NCBI GenBank assembly: GCA_016213785.1
Contig: JACQZQ010000056.1
Location: 112,141-176,140, forward strand
Source of the DNA: Acidobacteriota bacterium
GTDB lineage: Bacteria > Acidobacteriota > Blastocatellia > Chloracidobacteriales > JADJPF01
Direction of reading: 5' to 3'
DNA length: 64,000 nucleotides
In this document: positions 34,921 to 44,461 of the stretch, in pieces
How the letters are laid out: each line of letters begins with the position of its first letter
Numbering within the stretch: the first letter of the stretch is position 1
The notes under the pieces: generated by a model
What the model was told of the DNA's origin: nothing
The model's database searches: none
The model's input: only the letters and a program-made list of their open reading frames with translations
Translations under genes and position numbers: made by a program

Positions 34921-35814
34921 ATGTCATCAATGTCATTAATGTCATCAAATGTTATAAAAGAATTTTTACTCTTTGCTAAAACACAAAATTTGTCTATTGA
35001 TAAAATAACTGAATATGAAAACGAACTAAAGGGTTTAACAGATTACTCTAATAAAAAAGAAAAATCTGTTTTAAGTTTAGATAAGGAAAATTTAATATCA
35101 TACTTAAAATCTTTGCGTTCAGAAGATAGGGAAAGTAAAAAAAATAGCCAAACTATAGCTATTTTACAAATCTTTTACCAATTTGTAGTAGATAAAAATT
35201 ATTTACAACATAATCCTGCTATAAGCTTATCTATTCCTAAAGCTTGGCAAACAATGCCAAAATTTCTTAGTAAAACAGAAGTTTATAAGCTTTTTGCTCA
35301 AGTAGATATAAGATCAAATATAGGCATTAGAGATATAAGTATGCTACAACTGCTTTATGTAACAGGAATTAGAGTTTCTGAGCTAATTACCATTAAATTA
35401 ACAGATATTGATTTAACTAAAAGCACCTTAACCTATTTAGGAAAAAGTAATAAAGGGCGAGATATTGATTTAGGTGATGCTCAAAAGTATTTGGCTAACT
35501 ATTTACAAATTAGAAAGCAATTATTAGGGAAAAGAAATAGTGATATGCTTTTTGTTAATAACTATGGAGAAGAACTAACTAGACAACAATTTTGGAGAAT
35601 AATTGTTGAGTATGGTAAATCTGCGGGTTTAGGTCATATTACCCCTCATATGTTGAGACATACTTTTGCTACACGTTTACTTGAACATGGAGCAGATAAT
35701 GTTTCAGTGGAAATGTTATCTAAAGATGAAAGCTCTAAGACAAAAGAACCAACTTATATTGCTGATGATAGATTAAAGTCAATTTATCAAAAATTCCATC
35801 CTCGTTCTAAGTAA
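34921..35814 (+). CDS. XerC/XerD-like tyrosine recombinase with altered active site
   Basis: A 297-residue integrase of Xer size. SAM-like core-binding domain at about 10-100 (QTIAILQIFYQFVVDKNYLQ), catalytic domain after TMPKFLSKTE. Seen catalytic residues: Arg151 (VTGIRVSEL), Lys175/178 (GKSNKGRDI), His243 and Arg246 (TPHMLRHTFATRLLEHGAD) and Tyr279 (PTYIADDRL). The usual LGH motif, which supplies the second His, reads MLSKDESS, so this residue appears lost and two residues are inserted before Tyr. The end, SIYQKFHPRSK, still matches XerD. May be a weak or structural recombinase. Start ATG within a 9-bp tandem ATGTCATCA; GGAGG lies 12 bases before it. Confidence 0.8.
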   Translation: MSSMSLMSSNVIKEFLLFAKTQNLSIDKITEYENELKGLTDYSNKKEKSVLSLDKENLISYLKSLRSEDRESKKNSQTIAILQIFYQFVVDKNYLQHNPAISLSIPKAWQTMPKFLSKTEVYKLFAQVDIRSNIGIRDISMLQLLYVTGIRVSELITIKLTDIDLTKSTLTYLGKSNKGRDIDLGDAQKYLANYLQIRKQLLGKRNSDMLFVNNYGEELTRQQFWRIIVEYGKSAGLGHITPHMLRHTFATRLLEHGADNVSVEMLSKDESSKTKEPTYIADDRLKSIYQKFHPRSK

Positions 35815-35857
35815 TTTCTAGGTTAAACTAAATTTTTAGTGTAAGGAGGAAAGTTTT

Positions 35858-36607
35858 ATGTCAACAATGCTAATACAACCTATTAAACAAGAAGTTATTT
35901 ACCCAGAAAATGATGGCAAGCCTATGGCAGAAAATACTAAACAATATGAGTGGATTGTAACAATTAAAGAAAATTTAGATGTTCTTTTACCAAATGCTTT
36001 TGTAGCCGCAGACCTTTTTTGGTATCCAGTAGAGGGCAACTCTAAAATTGTTCAAGCTCCAGATATACTAGTAGCAATAGAGCGGCCAAAAGGTCATCGT
36101 GGTTCTTATAAGCAATGGCTTGAGGGTAATATTGCACCTCAGGTTGTTTTTGAAATTCTTTCACCTGGAAATAGCGGTCTTGAAATGTTACGTAAGCTAG
36201 AATTTTATCGCCAACATGGTGTAAGGGAATATTATGTCTATGATCCTGATACAGAAGGGCTTTTAGGCTATACTCGTTTAGGTGAGAGTTTACAAGTAAT
36301 TGAAAATATATCAGGATGGGTTAGCTTAATTTTAGGTATTAGATTTGAGCCTAGTTTAGAGGGTTTATCAATTTATTTTCCTGATGGTCGAAAATTTATC
36401 ACATTCCAAGAATTATTAAATCAAGCCGAAGCTGAACGTAAGCGAGCCGAGACTGAACGTAAGCGAGCCGAGACTGAACGCGAGCGAGCCGAGACTGAGC
36501 ACAAACGAGCCGAGACTGAACGCGAGCGAGCCGATACCGAGCACCAAAGAGCCGAAAAATTAGCTGCAAAATTGCGTGAACTAGGAATTGATCCTGCTGA
36601 GGTTTAA
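35858..36607 (+). CDS. Uma2-family (DUF820) PD-(D/E)XK nuclease with heptad-repeat tail
   Basis: The first 190 residues are a Uma2/DUF820 domain: PNAFVAADLFWYPVEG, then APDILVAIERP with the catalytic Asp, VVFEILSPGNSG with Glu and a following Lys (MLRKLEFYRQHGVREYYVYDP). The family resembles restriction-endonuclease folds and is plentiful in cyanobacteria and acidobacteria; function unproven. Residues 190-235 form about six heptads of AETERKR type, probably a charged coiled coil, ending KLRELGIDPAEV, a common end for such proteins. AGGAGGAAAG gives a strong start. Confidence 0.9.
   Translation: MSTMLIQPIKQEVIYPENDGKPMAENTKQYEWIVTIKENLDVLLPNAFVAADLFWYPVEGNSKIVQAPDILVAIERPKGHRGSYKQWLEGNIAPQVVFEILSPGNSGLEMLRKLEFYRQHGVREYYVYDPDTEGLLGYTRLGESLQVIENISGWVSLILGIRFEPSLEGLSIYFPDGRKFITFQELLNQAEAERKRAETERKRAETERERAETEHKRAETERERADTEHQRAEKLAAKLRELGIDPAEV
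36425..36558 (+). repeat. 21-bp in-frame tandem repeat
   Basis: About six copies of a 21-bp unit of the type GCCGAGACTGAACGTAAGCG encode the heptads of the Uma2 protein. Units are richer in G+C than the rest of the gene and nearly identical, so copy number may vary by slippage without breaking the frame. Confidence 0.75.
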
Positions 36608-36733
36608 GAGAAAAATGGTGATATTTATAAAATAGTTAGTTTTTATAATGTTATCGATTAAAGTTGTTGTTTAGTTGTTAATATGGATTTTATAATGCGT
36701 TAACCAACTTGTGCAGAAAGTGTAGAAAATAAA

Positions 36734-37798
36734 ATGTCAGAAGAAGTTATAAATAACCTAGCAAAAGATGATCTAGAGGAGCGTAAACTGGAAGAAAATA
36801 AATCTGAAGGAAATAAGCTAAAAGACAATTTAGTTAAAATAGTTAAATTATTAGCTGGTCTTACAATGCTAGCTTTTGTGGTGCATTGGGCAGGTTTAGA
36901 CTCTAAAGAGGCATTAGAGAAAATACTTCAAGCTGATAGAACTAAACTATTAATAGCTTTATTTTTTGTAATAGTAGCTCAGTTTCTAGGTATCAAACGA
37001 TGGCAAATCCTAGCGCATGCCTTAAGAATTGAGGCTAATTTTCTACATGTTACAAAGTTACATTTTGTAGGCTTGTTTTGTAATAATTTTCTTCCCTCTA
37101 TGGGAGGAGATGTTGTAAAGGCTATGTACTTAACAGGTAAAGAAAAAAAACACGAAGCCTTTCTTTCAATAATGCTAGATAGATATGTAGGGTTACTTGT
37201 AATCCTTTTAGTTGCTTCAATTGCTGCTTTTTCATTACCTAATGATACTTTTCATCAAAATCTATCCTATGCTACTTGGGCTATTTTACTAGCTTTAATT
37301 ATTGGTGGTCTAACAGCTTTATTATTTTCTGAACTTGTAGCACAAACAATGGAGAGATTTAAAAACCTATTGGAGAAATATAAAAAAGAACATTGGCCTA
37401 ATAAAATCCGGGAATTAAGTTTATTAACTAAAGCTTTTTTGAAAAACTATTATGTTTTTGGTTCTTCTTTACTTCTTTCAATATTAGCACAAGGTTTTGC
37501 TATTTTAGCTGTTCACCAACTTTCTATAGCTGTTGGTGCACAAATTGACGCTAGTACTATGTTTGTTGTTGTTCCTATTGTTTTATTAATAAGCGTGTTA
37601 CCAATTTCTATTGGTGGATTGGGTACTAGAGAAGTAGCTTTCGTATACCTACTAACAAATGCATATGTTAGCGTAGGAATAGATAATGACTCTGCTAAAA
37701 GCGCTGCTGCTCTTGTAGCTTTTTTATGGCTAGCTATAAACTTACTTGTTAGTTTGCCAGGGGCCATTAGCTATTCAATGATAAATAACAAAAAATAA
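36734..37798 (+). CDS. UPF0104 / lysylphosphatidylglycerol synthase TM-region (flippase-like) protein
   Basis: A 354-residue protein with about eight membrane helices. An acidic, charged N-terminal tail (about 1-35) precedes the first helix. Family motifs: FCNNFLPSMGGDVVKAMYL, ALLFSELVAQTME and VLPISIGGLGTREVAFVYLL. This domain is shared by MprF flippases and by uncharacterised UPF0104 proteins, so transport or flipping of a lipid is likely; the synthase part of MprF is absent. The ribosome site is poor (GTAGAAAATAAA). No partner gene suggests the substrate. Confidence 0.85.
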   Translation: MSEEVINNLAKDDLEERKLEENKSEGNKLKDNLVKIVKLLAGLTMLAFVVHWAGLDSKEALEKILQADRTKLLIALFFVIVAQFLGIKRWQILAHALRIEANFLHVTKLHFVGLFCNNFLPSMGGDVVKAMYLTGKEKKHEAFLSIMLDRYVGLLVILLVASIAAFSLPNDTFHQNLSYATWAILLALIIGGLTALLFSELVAQTMERFKNLLEKYKKEHWPNKIRELSLLTKAFLKNYYVFGSSLLLSILAQGFAILAVHQLSIAVGAQIDASTMFVVVPIVLLISVLPISIGGLGTREVAFVYLLTNAYVSVGIDNDSAKSAAALVAFLWLAINLLVSLPGAISYSMINNKK

Positions 37799-37879
37799 AT
37801 ATTCTATAGCTAAAGCTGTAGCTACATTTATAGTGATAATATAAAATTGAAAACACTTAGTTTTAAGTTAAGTAGTTGA

Positions 37880-38060
37880 AAATCTTAAAGTGCCAAAGGC
37901 AGGAAATATTTTTAGCTTGGCAAGTAAGTGTTAGAAACAGTAATATAACCAATGTAAGATCTCGTAGGGATGCCACATCTTTCTATCATCCCTATCGCGA
38001 CGCTAAAGTCTTTTGCCTAATATTCTTGGCGCTCACATGCTAAGTTAAAGCTTAAGATGT
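37880..38060. repeat. Decayed second copy of the palindromic element
   Basis: The order of features matches the element at 15455-15754: outer ATCTTAA/TTAAGAT arms, TTAGCTTGGCA...GTAAGTG, central TAGGGATG (37965-37972) pairing with CATCCCTA (37987-37994) and CTTGGC...GCTAAG at the right. Stems are shorter and imperfect. The rest of the 370-bp gap before the receptor gene is AT-rich, nothing else seen. Confidence 0.6.
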
Positions 38061-38168
38061 TGGAGAACTCAATGATCCTAAAATGTTTCCTTCTTTTGTC
38101 TGTTTTGGAAAAGATTAAATAAAAGCTATAATTTAGAAACAATAATCTAAAAGCTTCTGTTAAATTTA

Positions 38169-41100
38169 GTGAATAACCATAAACTCTTTATTTATAAATT
38201 TTTAGAATTAAAAGTTAAACTATTGCTAAAAGTATTTCTAATTTTAGTAATAGCTATAGGTGTTTTTAGTGAACTAGTTTTTTACCCTATTAGCTCTAAC
38301 AAAATAGCTTTATTTCAATCAGGACTAATTCTTCAAGGCAAAGTAGTTAATGAAAATGAGCAGCCTCAAATAGGCGCAACCGTTTCCATTTCTTTGGATG
38401 GAGCAGTAATTCAAACTTTACTAACTACTTCAGATGGAATATTTAATATTTCTTTACCAAAACTAGGTCAATATACTGTTTCTATTACATTAGATGGATT
38501 TCGCACCCAAACAGAAGTAATTCCTATTACTCGTGAAGAACCATTCTTTTATTTATTTAAACTTGCTCCTAGTTCATTGCATATACTAGTTTTAGATAAT
38601 TATCAGGAAAAACTTTCTGATGTAACAGTTACATTAAAAGGTCAAGACAATACATTAAAACGTGCTATAGAATCACCTAAGGGTAATTACTATTTTGGCC
38701 GGCTACAACCAGGTATTTATCAACTTAATGTAATAATGCCTGGTTTTGAAATTGTAACAGATGATAGTGTATATATTTCCTCTGATAATAATACTATTTT
38801 ACGCTCAATAGCCTTACAACGAGCCTCACCCATACCAATAGGAGACAAAATAAAAGAACGTTATACCACACCAGTTGTAGCTACAGTTCAAAGTCTTTTG
38901 CAAGACAGAATTAGCGGAGAAGTTTGGCTAGGTACTTCACAAGGTGTTGTTAGGTTTAATGGTGAGCAAATATTAACAGCAGAAAACCAAAACTTACACC
39001 TATCTGTTCTAGCTAATGAGAATATCCAAACTATTTTTCAAGATAGTGATGCGACTATATGGTTTGCTACTACAAAAGGTTTAAGGAAAAAATTTCCTAA
39101 TAGCAATAAAATAGAAATTACTACTATTTTATCTGGAAGACCTATTAGCTCAATTGTTGAAGATAAAAATAAAAACCTATGGTTTGCAACAGAAAAAGGC
39201 TTAATGTGTTATTCTAGAGGTGTTCTTACTGAGTATAACACCAGTCAAGGCTTACCAGCAGATAAAATTAATAGTGTAAATATTGATAAAACAGGGGATA
39301 TAGTATGGGTTGCTACACCTAAAGGTATAGCAAAAATAGAACAAGGAAAAATTATTCCTGTTTTAGATGAGGGAAAACCTATTGATTGGCCGACAAACTT
39401 TATTTTTGAAGATAGCCGTAATATTACTTGGTTTTTAACTGATATTGGCTTAAAACAACTATCAAAAGGTAAATTCTTAACTGTAGAAAAAGAAGAGTTA
39501 AGACGACCCTTTAAGCTTGCTGTAGAAGATAGAGTTGGAAATTTGTGGTTTTCAGGTATAAATGATAGTGTCTATGTGTATGATTTACAAAGAAATGAAG
39601 TTGATGATCAGTTAACTAGTGATCATATCCTATCTCTTTTAGCCGATAGAGAGGGCAATGTTTGGTTTGGTACAGAAAATGGTGTAATAAGACAAGATTT
39701 TTATAGCTTTGTAAATTTTAATACTAGCAGAGGTTTACCTGATACAAATATTTATAGTCTGTTACCTGATACAAATAAGCCTGGTGCTTTATGGGTAGGC
39801 AGTTCATCAGGGTTAATTTATTTTGATGGGGTAACATTTAGTCGAATTATAGAAATACCAACAAATTTATCTATCTATCATATTTTACAGCAAAAAACGG
39901 GCGTTTTATGGGTAGCTACATCTGATGGGTTATACCGTAGACAAAATAATAAATGGACTCGTTTAGGTATAGAGCAAGGTTTAGCAAGTGCAGATGTTCG
40001 CTATCTTTGTGAAGATATTCAGGATCAGACGCTTTGGGTAGCTACTAAAAAAGGTGTGTCTCATTTTGATTCAGAAATTGCTGCTAAAGTCTATCCTGCT
40101 GCTGTTGCTCCTGAGCCTCTAAAAATTACTGCTGAAGTAAGACAAATTTATCAACAAAGTAATAGGTTACTTTGGTTTGCTACTGATCGTGGTGTATATC
40201 GTTATGATCCTGTAACTTATGATTTAACTGTAATAGGGCAAAATGATGCTTTAGAAAGCCTTGATATTAGATGGATTATTGAAGGATCAAACCCAGATAT
40301 TTTATGGTTTGCTACTGCAAAAGGAATAGAAATCTTTAAAGAGCAAAAAGTAATACCCTCAGAAAGAATTTCAGGGCTGGTAGAAGATTTTAGAAGTATT
40401 TTTAAGGATCGTGACCAAATGTTTTGGCTTGCTTCATCCGATGGCAAGGTAAAAAAATGTTTTATACCGCAAATTAAAGATATTCCTCCTTTAATTACTA
40501 CTTACACGCGTGAAAAACATGGGTTAGTTGGAAATGAAATTCGTGCTATTACTCAAGATAGCAGTGGAGCTATTTGGTTTGCTACTGAAGCAGGACTTAC
40601 AAGACATCTTCCTAGCTTTACTATACCTAATGTTGATTGCAAAGTAGAAGTTGATGGAGTTGCAGTTACTAAAAATGAGCTTGAATCAGGTCAACATAAT
40701 ATTAAGTTTCGTTTTACTAGTAATAGTTCTTTAGGAGATGTAGCCTTTATTCATAGAATTCTTATTAATGGTGAAGAAAACCCTTATCGCCTTATTACAA
40801 AACAATTATCAAATGAAGCTTTATTTACGGACTTACCCGCTGGAGAACATATTTTTGAAGTATTTGCTATTAATAGAGATTTATATGGTGCTACAGCAAA
40901 ACCTCTACAAGTAATAATTAAAATAGATTTACCTTTTTGGAAAAAAAAGTGGTTTTATTTAGTAATTGGCTTAAGTATGTCTTTTGCTTTTGCTGGAATA
41001 ATTTTTATTCGTCAGCGTCAAAGACGTGAATATGTCTTACCTGCTAATCTCAAAAGTTTTGTTCCTATTGAACCAAATCCTTATATTGTTGGTAATCCTA

Positions 41101-42257
41101 TTCGTACTGCTGCAATGTTTTTTGGTCGTGAAGATGACTTTAACTATTTGAAAACAAAGCTAGAAGGAACTGCTCAAGGGGGTATGGTCTTAGTTTTATG
41201 CGGTGAGCGTAGAGCAGGAAAAAGCTCGATTCTCTACCAAGTCTTAAATGGGCGGCTTGGAGAAGAGTTTATTCCTGTCTTTATTGATTTGCAGGAAATG
41301 GTAATAGCTAATGAGCATGAATTCTTTGGTCGGATTGCTCGTCTAATTGGCGAAACTATTAGCGAAATTGATGATAATAGCCTGTCGTCTGATAATAGCT
41401 TTTGGACTAAAGAGTTAAAAAGCTTTCAATTTTCTGATACAGGGAAAAATGCTTACCATCTTTTTCTAGACTTTCTAAATGAAATTTTATCGTCTATTGG
41501 GGAGAAGAGATTAATTTTATTAATAGACGAATATGAGTTATTGGAAACAAAAGTAGAAGATAAAAAGTTAAGTAAAGAAATTTTTACTTTTTTTGCTAGT
41601 TTAATTGATAATCACGAAAGACTTTCTTTTGTTTTTACTGGCTCTAGGCGTTTAGAAGAAAGAGATCGTAAATATTGGAGAGAGTTTTTGCGGCGCTCTT
41701 TATTTCGTAAAGTAAGTTTTTTAAGTGAAAGAGATAGTAAAAGACTTATTGTTGAGCCTGTTAAAGATAAACTGGTTTTTGGGCGAGGTGTAGAAGATGC
41801 TATCTATAGATTAACTTCTGGACAACCTTTTTATACTCAGTATATTTGCCAGGCAATAGTTGACTATATAAATGAGTCAAAACGTAACTATTTACTTAAG
41901 TCAGATCTTAATGAAGTAGTTGAGGAAATTATTGATAATCCTTTACCTCAAATGATTTATTTTTGGGATGGATTTGGCGATGATGAAAAACTTGTTATGT
42001 CTTTAGTTGCAGAAGTACTAAAAGATTCTAATGATGCTGTTACAGCTAATCGAATTGCTCAAGCAATCCAAAAAGAAAATTACCCTGTTAAGCTATCTAC
42101 TGATACAATTAGATTAACTTTAGAGGAATTAACCCGTGTTGATGTTTTAAAGAAAATCAGTGATGAAACATTTTGTTTTCGGATAGATTTACTTAGATTA
42201 TGGATTAAGAAAAGTCATAGTATTTGGCGGGTAGTTCGTGAAGCTCGTACCCTATAA
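38169..42257 (+). CDS. 14-blade propeller receptor with Y_Y_Y domain and cytoplasmic P-loop ATPase
   Basis: A 1362-residue membrane receptor. Residues 17-38: signal/anchor helix. About 53-215: two carboxypeptidase-regulatory-like beta domains. About 235-830: fourteen two-component-regulator propeller blades (for example SLLADREGNVWFGTENGV, ITQDSSGAIWFATEAGL), enough for two seven-bladed propellers. About 830-925: Y_Y_Y domain. About 929-950: membrane helix. About 980-1270: AAA/STAND-type ATPase with Walker A CGERRAGKSS (near 1015) and Walker B LILLIDEYELLE (near 1120), then a winged-helix-like tail. In hybrid two-component receptors this place holds a histidine kinase. GTG start, weak ribosome site. 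Followed by a gene with a similar ATPase fused to a kinase. Confidence 0.88.
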   Translation: MNNHKLFIYKFLELKVKLLLKVFLILVIAIGVFSELVFYPISSNKIALFQSGLILQGKVVNENEQPQIGATVSISLDGAVIQTLLTTSDGIFNISLPKLGQYTVSITLDGFRTQTEVIPITREEPFFYLFKLAPSSLHILVLDNYQEKLSDVTVTLKGQDNTLKRAIESPKGNYYFGRLQPGIYQLNVIMPGFEIVTDDSVYISSDNNTILRSIALQRASPIPIGDKIKERYTTPVVATVQSLLQDRISGEVWLGTSQGVVRFNGEQILTAENQNLHLSVLANENIQTIFQDSDATIWFATTKGLRKKFPNSNKIEITTILSGRPISSIVEDKNKNLWFATEKGLMCYSRGVLTEYNTSQGLPADKINSVNIDKTGDIVWVATPKGIAKIEQGKIIPVLDEGKPIDWPTNFIFEDSRNITWFLTDIGLKQLSKGKFLTVEKEELRRPFKLAVEDRVGNLWFSGINDSVYVYDLQRNEVDDQLTSDHILSLLADREGNVWFGTENGVIRQDFYSFVNFNTSRGLPDTNIYSLLPDTNKPGALWVGSSSGLIYFDGVTFSRIIEIPTNLSIYHILQQKTGVLWVATSDGLYRRQNNKWTRLGIEQGLASADVRYLCEDIQDQTLWVATKKGVSHFDSEIAAKVYPAAVAPEPLKITAEVRQIYQQSNRLLWFATDRGVYRYDPVTYDLTVIGQNDALESLDIRWIIEGSNPDILWFATAKGIEIFKEQKVIPSERISGLVEDFRSIFKDRDQMFWLASSDGKVKKCFIPQIKDIPPLITTYTREKHGLVGNEIRAITQDSSGAIWFATEAGLTRHLPSFTIPNVDCKVEVDGVAVTKNELESGQHNIKFRFTSNSSLGDVAFIHRILINGEENPYRLITKQLSNEALFTDLPAGEHIFEVFAINRDLYGATAKPLQVIIKIDLPFWKKKWFYLVIGLSMSFAFAGIIFIRQRQRREYVLPANLKSFVPIEPNPYIVGNPIRTAAMFFGREDDFNYLKTKLEGTAQGGMVLVLCGERRAGKSSILYQVLNGRLGEEFIPVFIDLQEMVIANEHEFFGRIARLIGETISEIDDNSLSSDNSFWTKELKSFQFSDTGKNAYHLFLDFLNEILSSIGEKRLILLIDEYELLETKVEDKKLSKEIFTFFASLIDNHERLSFVFTGSRRLEERDRKYWREFLRRSLFRKVSFLSERDSKRLIVEPVKDKLVFGRGVEDAIYRLTSGQPFYTQYICQAIVDYINESKRNYLLKSDLNEVVEEIIDNPLPQMIYFWDGFGDDEKLVMSLVAEVLKDSNDAVTANRIAQAIQKENYPVKLSTDTIRLTLEELTRVDVLKKISDETFCFRIDLLRLWIKKSHSIWRVVREARTL

Positions 42258-42346
42258 TTAAAGTATAAAATGAACTTTGCTAAGTTAATTATTTGATAAT
42301 ATAGAATATGTGGAAATCATATTTATGTGATAAAAATTAACCTTAT

Positions 42347-44404
42347 ATGAAAAACCCTTATCTTAATCGTGTAGCAATTCGAGATGTAAATCAGTTTTAT
42401 GGACGGCGTAAAGAGATAGCTAGAATATTTTCTCGCATTGGTTCTTCTCGCCCTCAATCGGTTTCTATTGTTGGAGAAAGACGAATCGGGAAATCCTCTT
42501 TACTTAATTATATTTATGCTTCTGATATACGCTCTCAACAGCTAGACATTTCTGCTAACTATATTTTTGTTTTTATGGACTTACAAGAAAAACGTTATAG
42601 CAATATCGAGAGCTTTTTTGCTGATTTACTTTATAAAGTTTCAGAGGCTACTAGCGAGCTAGCAACTCCTTCACAAACAGATTTTGACTCGGTAAGAAAA
42701 GTTTTTGCTGATTTACATCGTCGTCGCCAAAAATTAATAATTTTATTTGATGAATTTGATGTAATTACAGCAAATAAAGCTTTTAGTCTAGATTTCTTTT
42801 CCTTTCTACGCTCTGCTGCTAATAATTATGATGTGGCTTATATAACTTCGTCTGCTCGTGAATTACAAGTTTTATGTCATACAGACCAGATTGCAGATTC
42901 ACCTTTTTTTAATATTTTTACCAATATTTATTTACGGCCATTTAGTTTAGAAGAAGCCACTTTACTAATAAGAGAACCTTCTACTAATTCTGGTATAAAC
43001 TTAGAACCTTTTATAAAAGATATAATTTCTTTATCTGGGTATTTTCCTTTTTTTCTTCAAATAGCTTGTTCTAATTACTTTGATCATATTCTTGAAAACA
43101 GTAATTTTATTGACGCTAAACGTGTTGAGGAAGGTTTTTTAGATGAGGCTGGAGTACATTTTCGCTATATTTGGGAGCATATGGGCGAAGCAGAACGAGA
43201 AGTTATTAATTTTTTTATTGCAGGACAATCTAGACCTAAGGCTAGAGAGCATGTTTTTGAAGAACTTAGACGTGCAGGCTATTTTATTGAAGATGGAAAT
43301 TCTGCAAGGTTGTTTTCAAAACTTTTTGCTACAGCAATTGCACGTGTTTCTAGTCCTGCTCCTATAGCTAATGTTAATAAATTTCTAGCTACTCCCCCTA
43401 GTGGTAGTAGCATAAGAGAATACTTTGAAAGCGATGAAATTATTCCTCCTACAGATCCAGCTATTACCCATGCTGATATGAAAAAACTTAGGAATGCTGT
43501 CAATAAAAACCCTATTCGTGATGGTTTAGAAAAAATTAAACAACAGGGAAAAATAAATCATTTTGAAATCTTAAAAGTGCTTGGAAAAGGAGGTATGGGA
43601 GAAGTTCTACTTGCACGAGATCAACACTTAAAACGCCTTGTAGCCATAAAATTACTTAAAAGCCGCTATGCCTCTGATGAGCCTATTCGTAGACGATTTT
43701 TGCGCGAAGCTCAAACTGCTTCTATGCTTAGCCATCCTAATATTGCAACTATTTATGAAATAGGCGAAATAGACGATATACCATATATTGTTATGGAATA
43801 TGTTCATGGTAAAACCTTGAGTGAATATTTGCATAAAACACCTTTTTCTTTTAAGGAAATTGCTAGTATTGGCTCTCAGTCTGCTTTAGCCTTAGCTGAA
43901 GCCCACTCTTTTGGGATTATCCACCGTGATGTTAAGTCTTCAAATATTCTAGTTAATGAACGAGGAAAAGTAAAAATGCTAGATTTTGGTCTAGCTAAAC
44001 CAGGTATTTTTAATAACTTAAAAGAAACAGACCTTAATTCTTCTGACCCTAGATTATTTAACCCCACAACTAACATAACCGAACCAGGAATTTTAATGGG
44101 TACTGTTACTTATATGTCACCAGAGCAAGCTTCTGGAAAAGAACAAATTGATAATCGGTCAGATATTTTTTCTCTAGGAATTGTATTATATGAAATTACT
44201 ACAGGTACATTACCTTTTGATGGTTCAACCTATTTTCAAATTATTGAAGCCATAACAAAGGCAGACCCAAAACCTATCACTAATTTACGTCAAGATATAC
44301 CAGAAACCTTAGTTTCGATAATTATGAAAGCGCTAGAAAAAGATCCTAAAGATCGTTATCAAACAGCACAATTAATGGCAGATGAATTAAACTTTATTAA
44401 ATAG
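42347..44404 (+). CDS. P-loop ATPase fused to Ser/Thr protein kinase
   Basis: A cytoplasmic 685-residue fusion. Residues 15-290: ATPase with FYGRRKEIARIF, Walker A VGERRIGKSSLL (near 45) and Walker B LIILFDEFDVIT (near 133); GERRxGKSS and the FMDLQE strand match the ATPase of the receptor encoded before it. Residues 404-684: complete Hanks kinase with LGKGGMGEVLLA, VAIKLL lysine, IIHRDVKSSNIL, MLDFGLAKPG and GTVTYMSPEQASG. No membrane helix, PASTA or TPR tail. ATP-driven assembly could gate the kinase. It starts 89 bp after the receptor gene. Among Ser/Thr kinases an N-terminal ATPase is an unusual arrangement. Confidence 0.9.
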   Translation: MKNPYLNRVAIRDVNQFYGRRKEIARIFSRIGSSRPQSVSIVGERRIGKSSLLNYIYASDIRSQQLDISANYIFVFMDLQEKRYSNIESFFADLLYKVSEATSELATPSQTDFDSVRKVFADLHRRRQKLIILFDEFDVITANKAFSLDFFSFLRSAANNYDVAYITSSARELQVLCHTDQIADSPFFNIFTNIYLRPFSLEEATLLIREPSTNSGINLEPFIKDIISLSGYFPFFLQIACSNYFDHILENSNFIDAKRVEEGFLDEAGVHFRYIWEHMGEAEREVINFFIAGQSRPKAREHVFEELRRAGYFIEDGNSARLFSKLFATAIARVSSPAPIANVNKFLATPPSGSSIREYFESDEIIPPTDPAITHADMKKLRNAVNKNPIRDGLEKIKQQGKINHFEILKVLGKGGMGEVLLARDQHLKRLVAIKLLKSRYASDEPIRRRFLREAQTASMLSHPNIATIYEIGEIDDIPYIVMEYVHGKTLSEYLHKTPFSFKEIASIGSQSALALAEAHSFGIIHRDVKSSNILVNERGKVKMLDFGLAKPGIFNNLKETDLNSSDPRLFNPTTNITEPGILMGTVTYMSPEQASGKEQIDNRSDIFSLGIVLYEITTGTLPFDGSTYFQIIEAITKADPKPITNLRQDIPETLVSIIMKALEKDPKDRYQTAQLMADELNFIK

Positions 44405-44461
44405 CTTTATTAAATAACAACGTTGTTATTAACTTTGACTAAAAGAAAGGAAACCTTAAAA

